From Rhodospirillaceae bacterium (lineage in GTDB: Bacteria > Pseudomonadota > Alphaproteobacteria > Rhodospirillales > JABJKH01), in the NCBI GenBank assembly GCA_018660465.1, contig JABJKH010000089.1:62001-126000 (forward strand): DNA of 64,000 bases, read 5' to 3'. The notes below the pieces were generated by a model. It saw nothing but the letters and a program-made list of their open reading frames with translations. It made no database searches and was not told where the DNA came from. This document shows positions 27,411 through 35,841 of the stretch, one piece after another (positions within the stretch are counted from its first letter, which is position 1; every line of letters begins with the position of its first letter). Made by a program: the position numbers and the translations under genes.

Positions 27411-28190
27411 TTACATCGTCGAATTAAAGGCGCCACCGTCCATCAAGAAATTTTGACCTGTGACGAAGCCCGCTTGGGCGCTGCACAAGTATGCACAGGC
27501 ATCGCCGAATTCGTCGGCCTCGCCAAACCGTCTGGCGGGATTGGATTTCTTGCGTTGCTCGATCATCTGTTCTGCGGAAATTCCGGCCTTATCCGCTGCT
27601 GCCGCCATATTAGCGCGCAGTCGATCCGTGTCGAAGGGCCCCGGCAGAAGGTTGTTGATGGTGACGTTATGACGCGCGACTTCCCGTGAAAGACCCGCGA
27701 TAAATCCGGTTAGGCCGGTGCGGGCACCATTAGAGAGACCAAGGATCGGGATCGGGGATTTGACCGAGCCTGAGGTAATGTTAACGATCCGCCCGAACTT
27801 GCGCTCGATCATGCCGTCAACAGTGGCCTTGATTAAAAATATCGAAGTCAGCATGTTGGCGTCCAGCGCCTTGATCCAGTCATCCCGGTCCCAATCGCGG
27901 AAATTACCCGGCGGTGGTCCACCCGCATTGTTCACCAGAATATCTGGGTTCGGACATGCGGCGAGAGCAGCAGCCTGACCTTCCTCGCTGACGATGTCGG
28001 CGGCAATAGCGGTGACATTGCCACCGGTTTCCTTGCGAATGTCTTCAGCCGTCGCCTCCAACGTCTCTGCCGTGCGCGCAACGATGGTGACGTCCACACC
28101 TTCCCGAGACAATGAAATGGCACAGCCACGCCCGAGCCCCTTACTGGCGGCACATACCAACGCTGATTTTCCCGAAAGTCCTAAATCCAT
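27411..28190 (-). CDS. SDR family oxidoreductase (GLSNGAR subgroup)
   Basis: A 259-residue SDR with cofactor loop VCAASKGLGRG and VNNAGGPPPG. The active-site segment is TSGSVKSPIPILGLSNGARTGLTGF, where the usual YxxxK reads LSNGAR, so neither Tyr nor Lys is in place. This is a recurrent subgroup, often annotated as 3-oxoacyl-ACP reductase without proof. The C-terminal FVTGQNFLMDGG is standard. It is separate from hda upstream by 29 bases and could be part of the same minus-strand run. Confidence 0.88.
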   Translation of the reverse strand: MDLGLSGKSALVCAASKGLGRGCAISLSREGVDVTIVARTAETLEATAEDIRKETGGNVTAIAADIVSEEGQAAALAACPNPDILVNNAGGPPPGNFRDWDRDDWIKALDANMLTSIFLIKATVDGMIERKFGRIVNITSGSVKSPIPILGLSNGARTGLTGFIAGLSREVARHNVTINNLLPGPFDTDRLRANMAAAADKAGISAEQMIEQRKKSNPARRFGEADEFGDACAYLCSAQAGFVTGQNFLMDGGAFNSTM

Positions 28191-28219
28191 GAAATTTTCT
28201 CCACACGATGAGTTTTTTG

Positions 28220-28903
28220 TTACGTCGTTTCCATATCCCGCAAGACCCTGCCAAGCAATGGTTTCGTGATTTTTTGCTGCCCTGCCAGCGCCGCCTTATC
28301 CGCCGCATCGACAAGGCGTTGAACCGCATCGAACGAGCGTTCCATACGGGGAATAAGATAGGCGATCAGACTTTCATCAACGCTCAGCTGTCGGTCGGCG
28401 AACTGCTTAACCAGGAGCGCTGTAATCAAGGTATCGTCCGGCACGCCAATCGCAACGCTAGCCGCGGCATTCAGGCGCGAACTCAGATCAGGCAAAGAAA
28501 TTTTCCATTGCCCCGGCGGCGTTCGCGCCGTCAGCAACAAGTGACACTTGGTTTCCCCCAGCGCGTTATAAATATGCAGCAAGGCTTCTTCGTTCGCCCT
28601 GTGACCCGTTAATTTATCCGCATCCTCAAGGATGCAGGCAGGCGCTTGGGCAAAAGCATATGCCGTATCGCCCAAGACTTCCTCATGCTGAATGAGCCTT
28701 CCTCCTGATTGCGCCAAAAACACCTGTGCCAGATGGGTTTTCCCGGAACCAGTGGGGCCATGAATGACCAACCCTGTCGATGGCCAGTCTGGCCATTTGT
28801 CGAGCCACGCGACTGCATCTTGATTGCTGGGAGCCAACAGAAAATCTTCGCCGCCTAATGCCGGACGGTGCTTTAGATTAAGAGGGAGTTGTGTGGTCGC
28901 CAT
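28220..28903 (-). CDS. hda: DnaA-related regulatory protein HdaA
   Basis: A 227-residue AAA+ protein related to the DnaA ATPase core. The N-terminal QLPLNL (residues 5-10) is the beta-clamp-binding motif, and Walker A GPTGSGKT is at 49-56. It lacks the DnaA DNA-binding domain. With the clamp it promotes DnaA-ATP hydrolysis after initiation (RIDA), limiting replication starts. ATG 28903 lies one base after the stop of the AI-2E permease gene, so translation is coupled. The order pgsA, AI-2E permease, hda is common in Alphaproteobacteria. Confidence 0.92.
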   Translation of the reverse strand: MATTQLPLNLKHRPALGGEDFLLAPSNQDAVAWLDKWPDWPSTGLVIHGPTGSGKTHLAQVFLAQSGGRLIQHEEVLGDTAYAFAQAPACILEDADKLTGHRANEEALLHIYNALGETKCHLLLTARTPPGQWKISLPDLSSRLNAAASVAIGVPDDTLITALLVKQFADRQLSVDESLIAYLIPRMERSFDAVQRLVDAADKAALAGQQKITKPLLGRVLRDMETT

Positions 28904-28904
28904 G

Positions 28905-29960
28905 TTAGTTGTTTTTGTAAAGAGCGCTCTCAAGATACCGGGACAACGAGAACCGCACCAGCACGCCGATTACGGCCGCCACAGGTATGGCCAACAACAC
29001 GCCGGTAAATCCAAACAACGCGCCGCCCGCCATCAGGGCGAAGATCAGCCAGACCGGATGCAAACCAACCCTTTCCCCAACCAGCTTTGGGGTCAGAAAA
29101 TAACTCTCCGCCGTTTGGCCAACGACAAAAATCCCGGAGACCAAGATAATGGGCCACAAGACATCAAACTGGGCAAACGCAATACCGACCCCGACAGCGA
29201 GTCCGATCGCAGCACCTATATACGGAATAAACGAAATCAACCCGGCACCAATCCCAACCAACAAGCCAAATTCCAGCCCCGCCAAGGTCAGCCCAACTGC
29301 GTAAAATGTAGCAAGAGTCAGACAAACGCTTGATTGCCCGCGAACGAACCCTGCAATGGTTTTGTCGATCTCGGACAACTGCTCACGAATTGTCGGTGCC
29401 GCGTCTTGGGGCAGCCAGCCATCGACCTTGTTAACGATCACGTCCCAATCGCGCAGCAGATAAAAGCTCACGACCGGCGTGATGATGATTAATGAAAGCA
29501 CCTCAAACACGGCAACGCCACCGCCAACCAAGCCTTTAACAACACTGCTCAGCCATTTGAAAACGTCCGTCGCGTAGGTCCCAGCGGCCTTTTGCAGGGT
29601 TTCCACATCACCCGATGACAGGCTCGACTGAACTTGCTCGACCATTGGGGCGACGAAGGTTTGGAACAATTCCATGTATTTTGGAACACGTGAAACGAAT
29701 CTCAGGACTTGTGATTGCAGCAACGGAAACAGCAGCATCAGAACCAAAACAACGAAGACAAAAAATGCTGCCGTGATGAGTGTTGTCGCAACTGAGCGCG
29801 AACATCCCCAGGATTCCAACTTATCGGCCAAAGGATCAAGGAAGTAGGCCACCGCCATCCCAGCGACAAACGGCAGCAATACCGAGCGCAATAAAAATAG
29901 CAGCGCTAAGAACACCGCGATCCCAATCAGCCAGCTTTTGATCTGTTGTTCCCTGGTCAA
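28905..29960 (-). CDS. AI-2E / PerM family permease
   Basis: A 351-residue membrane protein of the AI-2E (UPF0118) family with about eight transmembrane helices. Two hydrophobic helices open the protein (SWLIGIAVFLALLFLLRSVLLPFVAGM), a large soluble segment lies between helices, and a conserved C-terminal set ends with ALFGFTGVLLAIPVAAVIGVL. Members have been linked to autoinducer or ion export; the cargo is unknown. I choose the TTG start at 29960, overlapping the pgsA stop with GGAG eight bases upstream; a longer start at 30011 would overlap pgsA by 55 bases. Confidence 0.92.
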   Translation of the reverse strand: MTREQQIKSWLIGIAVFLALLFLLRSVLLPFVAGMAVAYFLDPLADKLESWGCSRSVATTLITAAFFVFVVLVLMLLFPLLQSQVLRFVSRVPKYMELFQTFVAPMVEQVQSSLSSGDVETLQKAAGTYATDVFKWLSSVVKGLVGGGVAVFEVLSLIIITPVVSFYLLRDWDVIVNKVDGWLPQDAAPTIREQLSEIDKTIAGFVRGQSSVCLTLATFYAVGLTLAGLEFGLLVGIGAGLISFIPYIGAAIGLAVGVGIAFAQFDVLWPIILVSGIFVVGQTAESYFLTPKLVGERVGLHPVWLIFALMAGGALFGFTGVLLAIPVAAVIGVLVRFSLSRYLESALYKNN

Positions 29961-30529
29961 AGATCTTTCTCCGGGTTGGCTTTCTCCGCATGGGCCGCGA
30001 GTTTGGTCCACATGAATATATACGCGCCGCCAGAGAGTACCGTTGTTAGGGTCACCGTCGCAACCAGCATGTCCATGACCATCGGGAGTTCTCCCACCAG
30101 CCCGTTCGAGCCAAGCACATAGGTCGCGAGTATGATCTGTGCGACTGTATTGACCTTGCTGATGGCGATTGGAGTCATTTCCAGGGAATGGGTCACTGTT
30201 TCGTAGAGCAGCGCGCCGCCGACAATGGTAAGGTCCCTAAACACCACCAAGATTACCAGCCATGTTGCCAAGTGATCGGTGTACCCCAAGGCCAAATAGG
30301 TTGCGACTAACAAGACCTTGTCTGCAAGAGGGTCCAGAAATTTACCCAGTTCAGTCTCGGCATCAAAATGTTTGGCAATAAAGCCATCAACAGCGTCACT
30401 AATTCCGGCGGCTAAAAAAAGCCAGAAGGCGATGGCTATTTTATTACTGAGGATCAACCAAATGATGGCGGGCACAGAAATCAGCCGTGCCAGTGTAATC
30501 AGGTTCGGTATGATCATTCTCTGCGACAT
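29957..30529 (-). CDS. CDP-alcohol phosphatidyltransferase (PgsA-like)
   Basis: A 190-residue integral membrane enzyme with the CDP-OH-P signature SDAVDGFIAKHFDAETELGKFLDPLADK; the usual DGxxAR reads DGFIAK and all four metal-binding Asp are present. It should transfer a phosphatidyl group from CDP-diacylglycerol to an alcohol, most likely glycerol 3-phosphate (phosphatidylglycerophosphate synthase). A CDP-alcohol-type cardiolipin synthase cannot be excluded. It is in the unit DUF2066, pgsA-like, AI-2E permease, hda. Confidence 0.88.
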   Translation of the reverse strand: MSQRMIIPNLITLARLISVPAIIWLILSNKIAIAFWLFLAAGISDAVDGFIAKHFDAETELGKFLDPLADKVLLVATYLALGYTDHLATWLVILVVFRDLTIVGGALLYETVTHSLEMTPIAISKVNTVAQIILATYVLGSNGLVGELPMVMDMLVATVTLTTVLSGGAYIFMWTKLAAHAEKANPEKDL

Positions 30530-30548
30530 AAGCTTATTTACTCAAGGC

Positions 30549-31655
30549 CTAATTTCCCTGGCGACCAGAGAAATTCAGAACCCACTTCTCGCCATTTCCC
30601 AAAAGCGCCAGATCGGCCTGTTCCAGTGCCAGAGAAAGTTGCTCGACTTCACCGATGTAATGAAGATTGACCCGAACCGAGGTCTTGGATAGCAAGACCA
30701 TATCCACCCCGCGGACCACTGCGACGGTGCCAAGCTGCTTTCTAACCCGCAGCCAATCCCTGAGACCCTTGATAGGGACATCTATAGCAATCACGGATTG
30801 CTGATCAAATTGCAATAGGTTGTCTTGTTTCCAAGAATCTTCAAGAAGCCACGACAGTTCCATCGCCGCTCGAGCCAATAGTCTGGAATCAGATTCGCCC
30901 GTGCGAGCCCGAAAAACTCGATCAATGGTCTGCGTATCAAGGGCACCACCGTGCCGAGTCATACGAACCCGCAGTTCCGGCTTGCCGGTTTTCTGGCTCA
31001 ACCCAGCAACCGCGTACGTAACCAAGGCATCCCCTGCTTTGTAACGATTGGTGACGGCGGCGAGCCGTTGGGGGTCGCCTTTGACGGCCTGTTCCGCGCC
31101 AATGATCGCAATATCAGTTAGGTCACCGGTCGGTAGCCGTGTCGGCACCAGACCGTCCCCCACCTGACGCTCAGCCCACGCTTTCCGCCACGGGTTGGGG
31201 TCGTCCCACAAAACCATAATCCCCGCCGCGTGATACACCGGCAGCACCAAGGTCAATTTGCTGGGGGTTTCAGCGAACGGAATATTATAACTTATCAGTA
31301 GGTCGCGAACGTCACGGCGCTTAAATCTATAGCTCAGGGTCGCGAGATAACGCACTGATGATGTTTTTTCGTCCGCAACCGAGAAGTCCTGAACCAATGT
31401 CGCAATTTCAGACCCCTTCAGACTGGGGAGGCGATGACGGTCTTCCAGTAAGGTAATCCGTTCGAGCAGGCGGCGAAATGCGGACACTTCACCATCCGCC
31501 AAAGCTTTATTACGTGCGGCGGCAGCAGTGTCTGCCGTAACATCGACAGCAACACCCGAGATCTCATAAACGTTTGCCGCCGTCGCCGGGGATACAGGCA
31601 AAATCACCACGCCCAGCGATACAATAATCAGTACCGCACCTATCCATTTACGCAT
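30549..31655 (-). CDS. DUF2066 domain-containing secreted protein
   Basis: A 368-residue protein of DUF2066, no known function. ATG 31655 gives a signal peptide (MRKWIGAVLIIVSLGVVILPVSPATAA). The conserved N-terminal region VYEISGVAVDVTADTAAAARNKALADGEVSAFRRLLERIT is diagnostic of the family. No catalytic motif is visible; a periplasmic location is likely. It is the first gene of the minus-strand unit with pgsA and hda, and diverges from purM-purN, the arrangement usual for DUF2066 in Alphaproteobacteria. Confidence 0.85.
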   Translation of the reverse strand: MRKWIGAVLIIVSLGVVILPVSPATAANVYEISGVAVDVTADTAAAARNKALADGEVSAFRRLLERITLLEDRHRLPSLKGSEIATLVQDFSVADEKTSSVRYLATLSYRFKRRDVRDLLISYNIPFAETPSKLTLVLPVYHAAGIMVLWDDPNPWRKAWAERQVGDGLVPTRLPTGDLTDIAIIGAEQAVKGDPQRLAAVTNRYKAGDALVTYAVAGLSQKTGKPELRVRMTRHGGALDTQTIDRVFRARTGESDSRLLARAAMELSWLLEDSWKQDNLLQFDQQSVIAIDVPIKGLRDWLRVRKQLGTVAVVRGVDMVLLSKTSVRVNLHYIGEVEQLSLALEQADLALLGNGEKWVLNFSGRQGN

Positions 31656-31785
31656 TATGATCGAGCCCCCAATTCCGAGCACCTACTATAGAGCATTGAA
31701 ATGCACCCTGGAATCCGTATCTTCGCACATGGATACGTTTTATAACGTCCCTCGTACACCCCACATAACACCCCACGTAACATTC

Positions 31786-31830
31786 ATGGGGCATGTAGCA
31801 GATATTTTAAGCAGAGGACATAGGCATTAA
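31786..31830 (+). CDS. Possible 14-codon leader ORF before purM
   Basis: ATG 31786 opens a 14-residue frame ([14 protein letters not shown]) ending in TAA at 31828-31830. Its stop overlaps the ATT proposed as the purM start (31826-31828). It could couple translation to purM, or be chance. No strong ribosome site precedes it. Confidence 0.3.
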   Translation: MGHVADILSRGHRH

Positions 31831-32914
31831 TAAGGCAACCCCCAACGGCCCTTCAGGCCTCAGCTATAAAGAAGCCGGTGTCGATATTGACGCTGGTGAA
31901 AAGCTGGTAGACGCAATTAAACCCTTGGCCAAGTCCACGTCCAGAAGCGGCGTCATGGCAGGACTGGGCGGATTCGGTGCGCTGTTTGATCTTAAAGACG
32001 CAGGTTTCAAGGACCCCGTCCTGGTGGCTGGAACCGATGGCGTCGGCACAAAACTGAAAGTCGCCATTGAGGCCGGCACGCACGATACCGTGGGAATCGA
32101 CCTCGTCGCCATGTGCGTGAACGACCTTGTGGTCCAAGGGGCAGAGCCGCTGTTTTTTCTGGATTATTTTGCAACAGCTAAACTGGACGTCGCCGCTGGC
32201 ACCAACATTGTCTCAGGGATCGCCGAAGGGTGTCGTCAGGCCGGCTGTGCATTGATCGGCGGAGAGACCGCCGAAATGCCTGGTATGTACGCCAAGGATG
32301 ATTATGACCTTGCGGGTTTTTCCGTTGGTGCGGTGGAGCGCGATGAAATACTGACCGGCGATAAAGTGGGGGCCGGAGACGTAATCCTAGGTCTCACTTC
32401 AAGCGGACTCCATTCCAACGGTTTTTCACTGGTCCGCCGAGTCGTAGAGAAAGCAGGCTTGGATTATGCCGCCCCTGCACCCTTCGATGACAATCAGTCC
32501 TTGGGTGCCGCGTTGTTGGAGCCCACACGAATTTATGTGAAAGCCTGCCTTGCGGCCTTAAAGGCTGGTGGTGTTCACGCCTTTGCTCATATCACAGGCG
32601 GCGGACTGATTGAGAATATCCCGCGGGTATTGCCAGAGGGATTGGGCGCGGACATTGACGTCACCCAGTGGTCCCTACCCCCGGTGTTTGTATGGCTTGC
32701 GAAGGCCGGTGGTATTGAACAGCGGGAAATGGCGCGAACATTTAACTGTGGCATTGGCATGTGCGTGATCGTTTCAGACGCAAAAGCAGATGCTGTAACA
32801 GCCGCCCTAAAGGACGCAAGCGAAACCGTTGTGCGTTTGGGCACTGTGGTTCCCCGTAAGGACGAAGGTGATGCGGTCCAGTTACAAAGTTTGGAACAGA
32901 CATGGCCAAGTTAA
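31826..32914 (+). CDS. purM: Phosphoribosylformylglycinamidine cyclo-ligase, probable ATT start
   Basis: PurM closes the imidazole ring to give AIR in purine synthesis. Family sequence clearly begins before any ATG, GTG or TTG: the conserved N-terminal [20 protein letters not shown] (from codon 14) lies upstream of the first usual start codon (TTG 31925). In frame upstream there is a TAA at 31808-31810, then only ATA 31820 and ATT 31826. ATT has AGAGGA (31813-31818) seven bases upstream, so it is my choice, giving 362 residues. Conserved blocks [32 protein letters not shown] and [13 protein letters not shown] are present. It overlaps purN by 13 bases. Confidence 0.92.
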   Translation: MNKATPNGPSGLSYKEAGVDIDAGEKLVDAIKPLAKSTSRSGVMAGLGGFGALFDLKDAGFKDPVLVAGTDGVGTKLKVAIEAGTHDTVGIDLVAMCVNDLVVQGAEPLFFLDYFATAKLDVAAGTNIVSGIAEGCRQAGCALIGGETAEMPGMYAKDDYDLAGFSVGAVERDEILTGDKVGAGDVILGLTSSGLHSNGFSLVRRVVEKAGLDYAAPAPFDDNQSLGAALLEPTRIYVKACLAALKAGGVHAFAHITGGGLIENIPRVLPEGLGADIDVTQWSLPPVFVWLAKAGGIEQREMARTFNCGIGMCVIVSDAKADAVTAALKDASETVVRLGTVVPRKDEGDAVQLQSLEQTWPS

Positions 32915-33552
32915 AAATTGGCGTCCTCATTTCAGGCCGGGGCAGTAATTTACAAGTCCTAATCGACACCTGTAGTGAACCTGACTTTCCCGCTGAAATC
33001 GTCTTGGTCCTTTCTAACATTCACGGCGTCATGGGCCTCGACCGAGCCGCAAAGGCCGGAATCCCGACAGCGGTAATCGACTACACCGAATTTAATAGCC
33101 GCGAAGAATTTGATCACGAAATGACCGAGGTTTTAGAGGCTAACGGCGTCGAATTTGTTTTCATGGCTGGTTTTATGCGCCTGTTAAGCGATCCGTTTGT
33201 GGAGCGCTGGTATGATCGCTTGGTAAACATTCACCCCTCACTCTTGCCCGCCTTTAAAGGCTTAAACGTTCATCAGCGGATCATCGAAGAAGGCGCACGG
33301 TTTTCGGGATGCACGGTACATTATGTCCGCCCGGCGCTTGATGACGGTCCCATCATCGTTCAGGCCTGTGTGCCGGTCCACCAGGACGATACCCCGGATG
33401 TGCTGGCAGCCCGGGTCTTGGAGCAGGAACATGTGATTTATCCGATGGCACTAAAACTTATTGCCGAAGGGCGCGTTCAGGTCGCTGACGAGCTTGCAAT
33501 TATTGAAGATCCGACCTATCCGAACGAAACGCTGATTAACCCGAAAATATAA
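32902..33552 (+). CDS. purN: Phosphoribosylglycinamide formyltransferase
   Basis: PurN formylates GAR with 10-formyl-tetrahydrofolate. The 216-residue protein contains [12 protein letters not shown] near the N-terminus (phosphate loop), the catalytic region [10 protein letters not shown] and [16 protein letters not shown] with the active Asn-His, and [15 protein letters not shown] with the active Asp. The ATG overlaps the purM stop by 13 bases, so the two are coupled, the usual purMN operon. Confidence 0.96.
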   Translation: MAKLKIGVLISGRGSNLQVLIDTCSEPDFPAEIVLVLSNIHGVMGLDRAAKAGIPTAVIDYTEFNSREEFDHEMTEVLEANGVEFVFMAGFMRLLSDPFVERWYDRLVNIHPSLLPAFKGLNVHQRIIEEGARFSGCTVHYVRPALDDGPIIVQACVPVHQDDTPDVLAARVLEQEHVIYPMALKLIAEGRVQVADELAIIEDPTYPNETLINPKI

Positions 33553-33634
33553 ATATGAGTCATTGCCTAGCTGCCATCGTTTTGGCAGGATGCGGCAACA
33601 ACAATTTCTGATTTCTTTTGGGGAGGATTAAGCT

Positions 33635-34360
33635 ATGGGCCACCGTGTTGATACTGTTAACGTCAACGACAGTCCGATGGAAGTTTTCATGTATGAGCCG
33701 GATGGGGACGGCCCACATCCGGGCATTGTTCTCTGCCAACATATTCCTGTTGGTCATACCGGCGTTGAGAATGACGAGTTTACCCTTGTCGCCGCGCAGC
33801 GTTACGCGGATGCAGGTTTTTCCGTCGCCGTTCCTTTTATCTTTCACTGGTGGCCAAAATCAGAAGAAATGCAGGTCAAGAGAGACGAATTCAGGGACGA
33901 CTGGACGACCTTGGACCTACGGACGACATTTGATCACTTGGCCGGCCAAGACAATGTTGATAGTAAAAGAATCGCCATCGTCGGCCATTGCTGGGGCGGT
34001 CGGGTGAGTTTGCTGGGCGCATGTCATAACCCTGACTACGCAGCTTGCGCCGTCTTCTATGGTGGGCGCGCTGATGTCACGATGGGGCCGGGAACGCCTC
34101 CTGTGACCGATTTGATGGGAAATATTAACTGCCCTGTCTTCGGCTTCTTTGGTAACGAAGATGAAAACCCGTCGCCGGAATTGGTCAATAAATATGAAAA
34201 AGCGTTAACCGATGGCGGCGTCGAGAGTACGTTCTATCGATACGACGGAGCTGGCCACGCCTTCCAGAATTTTCCCTCACCGGAAAAATACCGAGAAGAA
34301 CAAAGCGAAGACGCGTGGGGTAAGGTGATTGACCACCTAAAAGAAACGCTAGCGGCGTAA
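33635..34360 (+). CDS. Dienelactone hydrolase family protein
   Basis: A 241-residue alpha/beta hydrolase. The catalytic triad can be placed: Cys nucleophile in GHCWGGR, Asp in FGNEDENPSPE and His in YDGAGHAFQNF. This Cys-Asp-His set is that of dienelactone hydrolase, which opens lactone rings in chloroaromatic breakdown; many family members act on other esters. GGGGAGGATTAAGCT before ATG 33635 is a strong ribosome site. No aromatic pathway genes lie nearby, so the substrate is open. Confidence 0.9.
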   Translation: MGHRVDTVNVNDSPMEVFMYEPDGDGPHPGIVLCQHIPVGHTGVENDEFTLVAAQRYADAGFSVAVPFIFHWWPKSEEMQVKRDEFRDDWTTLDLRTTFDHLAGQDNVDSKRIAIVGHCWGGRVSLLGACHNPDYAACAVFYGGRADVTMGPGTPPVTDLMGNINCPVFGFFGNEDENPSPELVNKYEKALTDGGVESTFYRYDGAGHAFQNFPSPEKYREEQSEDAWGKVIDHLKETLAA

Positions 34361-34364
34361 GGAC

Positions 34365-35519
34365 CTAGTCCACAGGTACAACAGCGACCTTTTTGTTGCG
34401 GACCGCTAAGGCCATGGCACCTTCCTTGAGCTTTAGCGCGTCTTCTCCGAAAAGGTCGCGGCGCCAGCCATGAAGGGCGGGGGCATCTGCCTCTTCACCA
34501 TAGGCGGCGATCAAATCCACATCAGCTGAAGACGCAACCAACTTTTGCGCCACGCCGGATTCGACACACTTCATTTTCAAGAGAACCTTAAGCAGTTCCG
34601 CCGTCGGGCCGATGTCGGCGGGCAAGCGTGCACGGTTCTTAGGCTTCGGACATTCCGCATCTGGCACGGCAAGCCCGCGCTTAACGGCGTCCAGCAATTC
34701 CTGGCCAGAAGCATTTTCTGCCATCCGCTTGCCAAGTCCCCGGACCCGTTCCAAGTCTGCCGTGGTCTTTGGCACATGGTGTGCAATTTCCAACAAAGCT
34801 TCGTCCCGAAGGACTCGGTTGCGCGGTAAGTCCCGTGTTTCAGCCTGGGTTTGACGCCAGCCTGCAACTTCGCGAAGGACCGCTAACAAGCGCGGCTTCG
34901 GATTGCGAACTTTTAGGCGCAAGTAAGCCCGCGCCGGATCGACATAATAGGTCTCTGCCGCTGTCAGCACTGCCATTTCTTCAACCAACCAATCGGCACG
35001 ACCGTTGCTCTCCAGGGTCGCCTTTAACTTTTCGTAGGCGACCCGCAAATGAGTGACGTCCCCCAAGGCATAGTCAATTTGCCGATCCGACAAGGGCCGA
35101 ACAGACCAGTCGGTAAACCTGGATGATTTATCAATTCGCACACCGGTCAATGAGCCAATCAAAGTATCGTAGCCAACAGAATCGCCATAACCGCAAACCA
35201 TTGCGGCAATTTGTGAATCAAACACCGGTTTCGGCAACCGCCCCGCCAGATGATAAAAGATTTCCAAATCCTGGCGGCCCGCATGAAACACTTTCAATAT
35301 ATTTTCATCGGCAAACAGATCGAACAGCGGCGACAAGTCCAACCCTTCGGCCAGCGGATCGATCGCCCATGCCTCATCCGGTCCTGCGACCTGCACAAGA
35401 CAGAGTATGGGCCAGTAGGTTTTCTCCCGCATGAACTCTGTATCAACGGTGATATAGGACGCTTTTGAAAGCCGCCCGCACAGTTCCTGGAGGGCGGTAT
35501 TGTCAGTAATCAATGCCAT
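34365..35519 (-). CDS. rnd: Ribonuclease D
   Basis: A 384-residue 3'-5' exoribonuclease that trims tRNA precursors and other small RNAs. The DEDD catalytic site is visible: VDTEFMREKTYWP (ExoI), FHAGRQDLEIF (ExoII) and YALGDVTHLRVAYEKL (ExoIII). A C-terminal HRDC-type helical domain (about residues 210-290, LPRNRVLRDEALLEIAHHVP) follows. Length and order are standard. It is convergent with the dienelactone hydrolase gene, four bases between stops. Confidence 0.95.
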   Translation of the reverse strand: MALITDNTALQELCGRLSKASYITVDTEFMREKTYWPILCLVQVAGPDEAWAIDPLAEGLDLSPLFDLFADENILKVFHAGRQDLEIFYHLAGRLPKPVFDSQIAAMVCGYGDSVGYDTLIGSLTGVRIDKSSRFTDWSVRPLSDRQIDYALGDVTHLRVAYEKLKATLESNGRADWLVEEMAVLTAAETYYVDPARAYLRLKVRNPKPRLLAVLREVAGWRQTQAETRDLPRNRVLRDEALLEIAHHVPKTTADLERVRGLGKRMAENASGQELLDAVKRGLAVPDAECPKPKNRARLPADIGPTAELLKVLLKMKCVESGVAQKLVASSADVDLIAAYGEEADAPALHGWRRDLFGEDALKLKEGAMALAVRNKKVAVVPVD

Positions 35520-35628
35520 AGGGTATTGCTATACACTGGAAATTCTGTGGCCAAAAGCCGAATGACGATCTTTTGCTGTCAAATTGTGGAAAACATGTAT
35601 GATTGGCCAAAATTAACTTGGAAGACCC

Positions 35629-35838
35629 ATGGAAAAAGCGCGTAGACTCAGCGACAAAATTATCGAAGCTCATGAACATGCACTGCGTTCGGGAAAAATG
35701 GACGTCGCCGACCTATTGATGAAGGCCCTGGTGACTGACCTTTCAGCAATTGGAGGCGATAAGCCGGAGTACCGCACTGCCATGGAAACCATCGAGAAGG
35801 TTTTCGCACGTCACGAAGCCGCGAGAAACCGGCTTTAA
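35629..35838 (+). CDS. Small helical protein of unknown function
   Basis: A 69-residue basic-acidic helical protein (MEKARRLSDKIIEAHEHALRSG at the start). It has no signal peptide or known motif. The body, with LLMKALVTDLSAIGG, looks like a helical hairpin. It is divergent from rnd, and its stop is four bases from the stop of the convergent acyl-CoA dehydrogenase. Likely real from codon pattern and position; function unknown. Confidence 0.6.
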   Translation: MEKARRLSDKIIEAHEHALRSGKMDVADLLMKALVTDLSAIGGDKPEYRTAMETIEKVFARHEAARNRL

Positions 35839-35841
35839 TCT

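Noticed and set aside
33555-33611. An 18-residue frame after purN reading MSHCLAAIVLAGCGNNNF, like a tiny lipoprotein
   Set aside because: It has a lipobox-like LAGC, but no basic N-terminus, no ribosome site and almost no mature part. Too weak to list as a gene.
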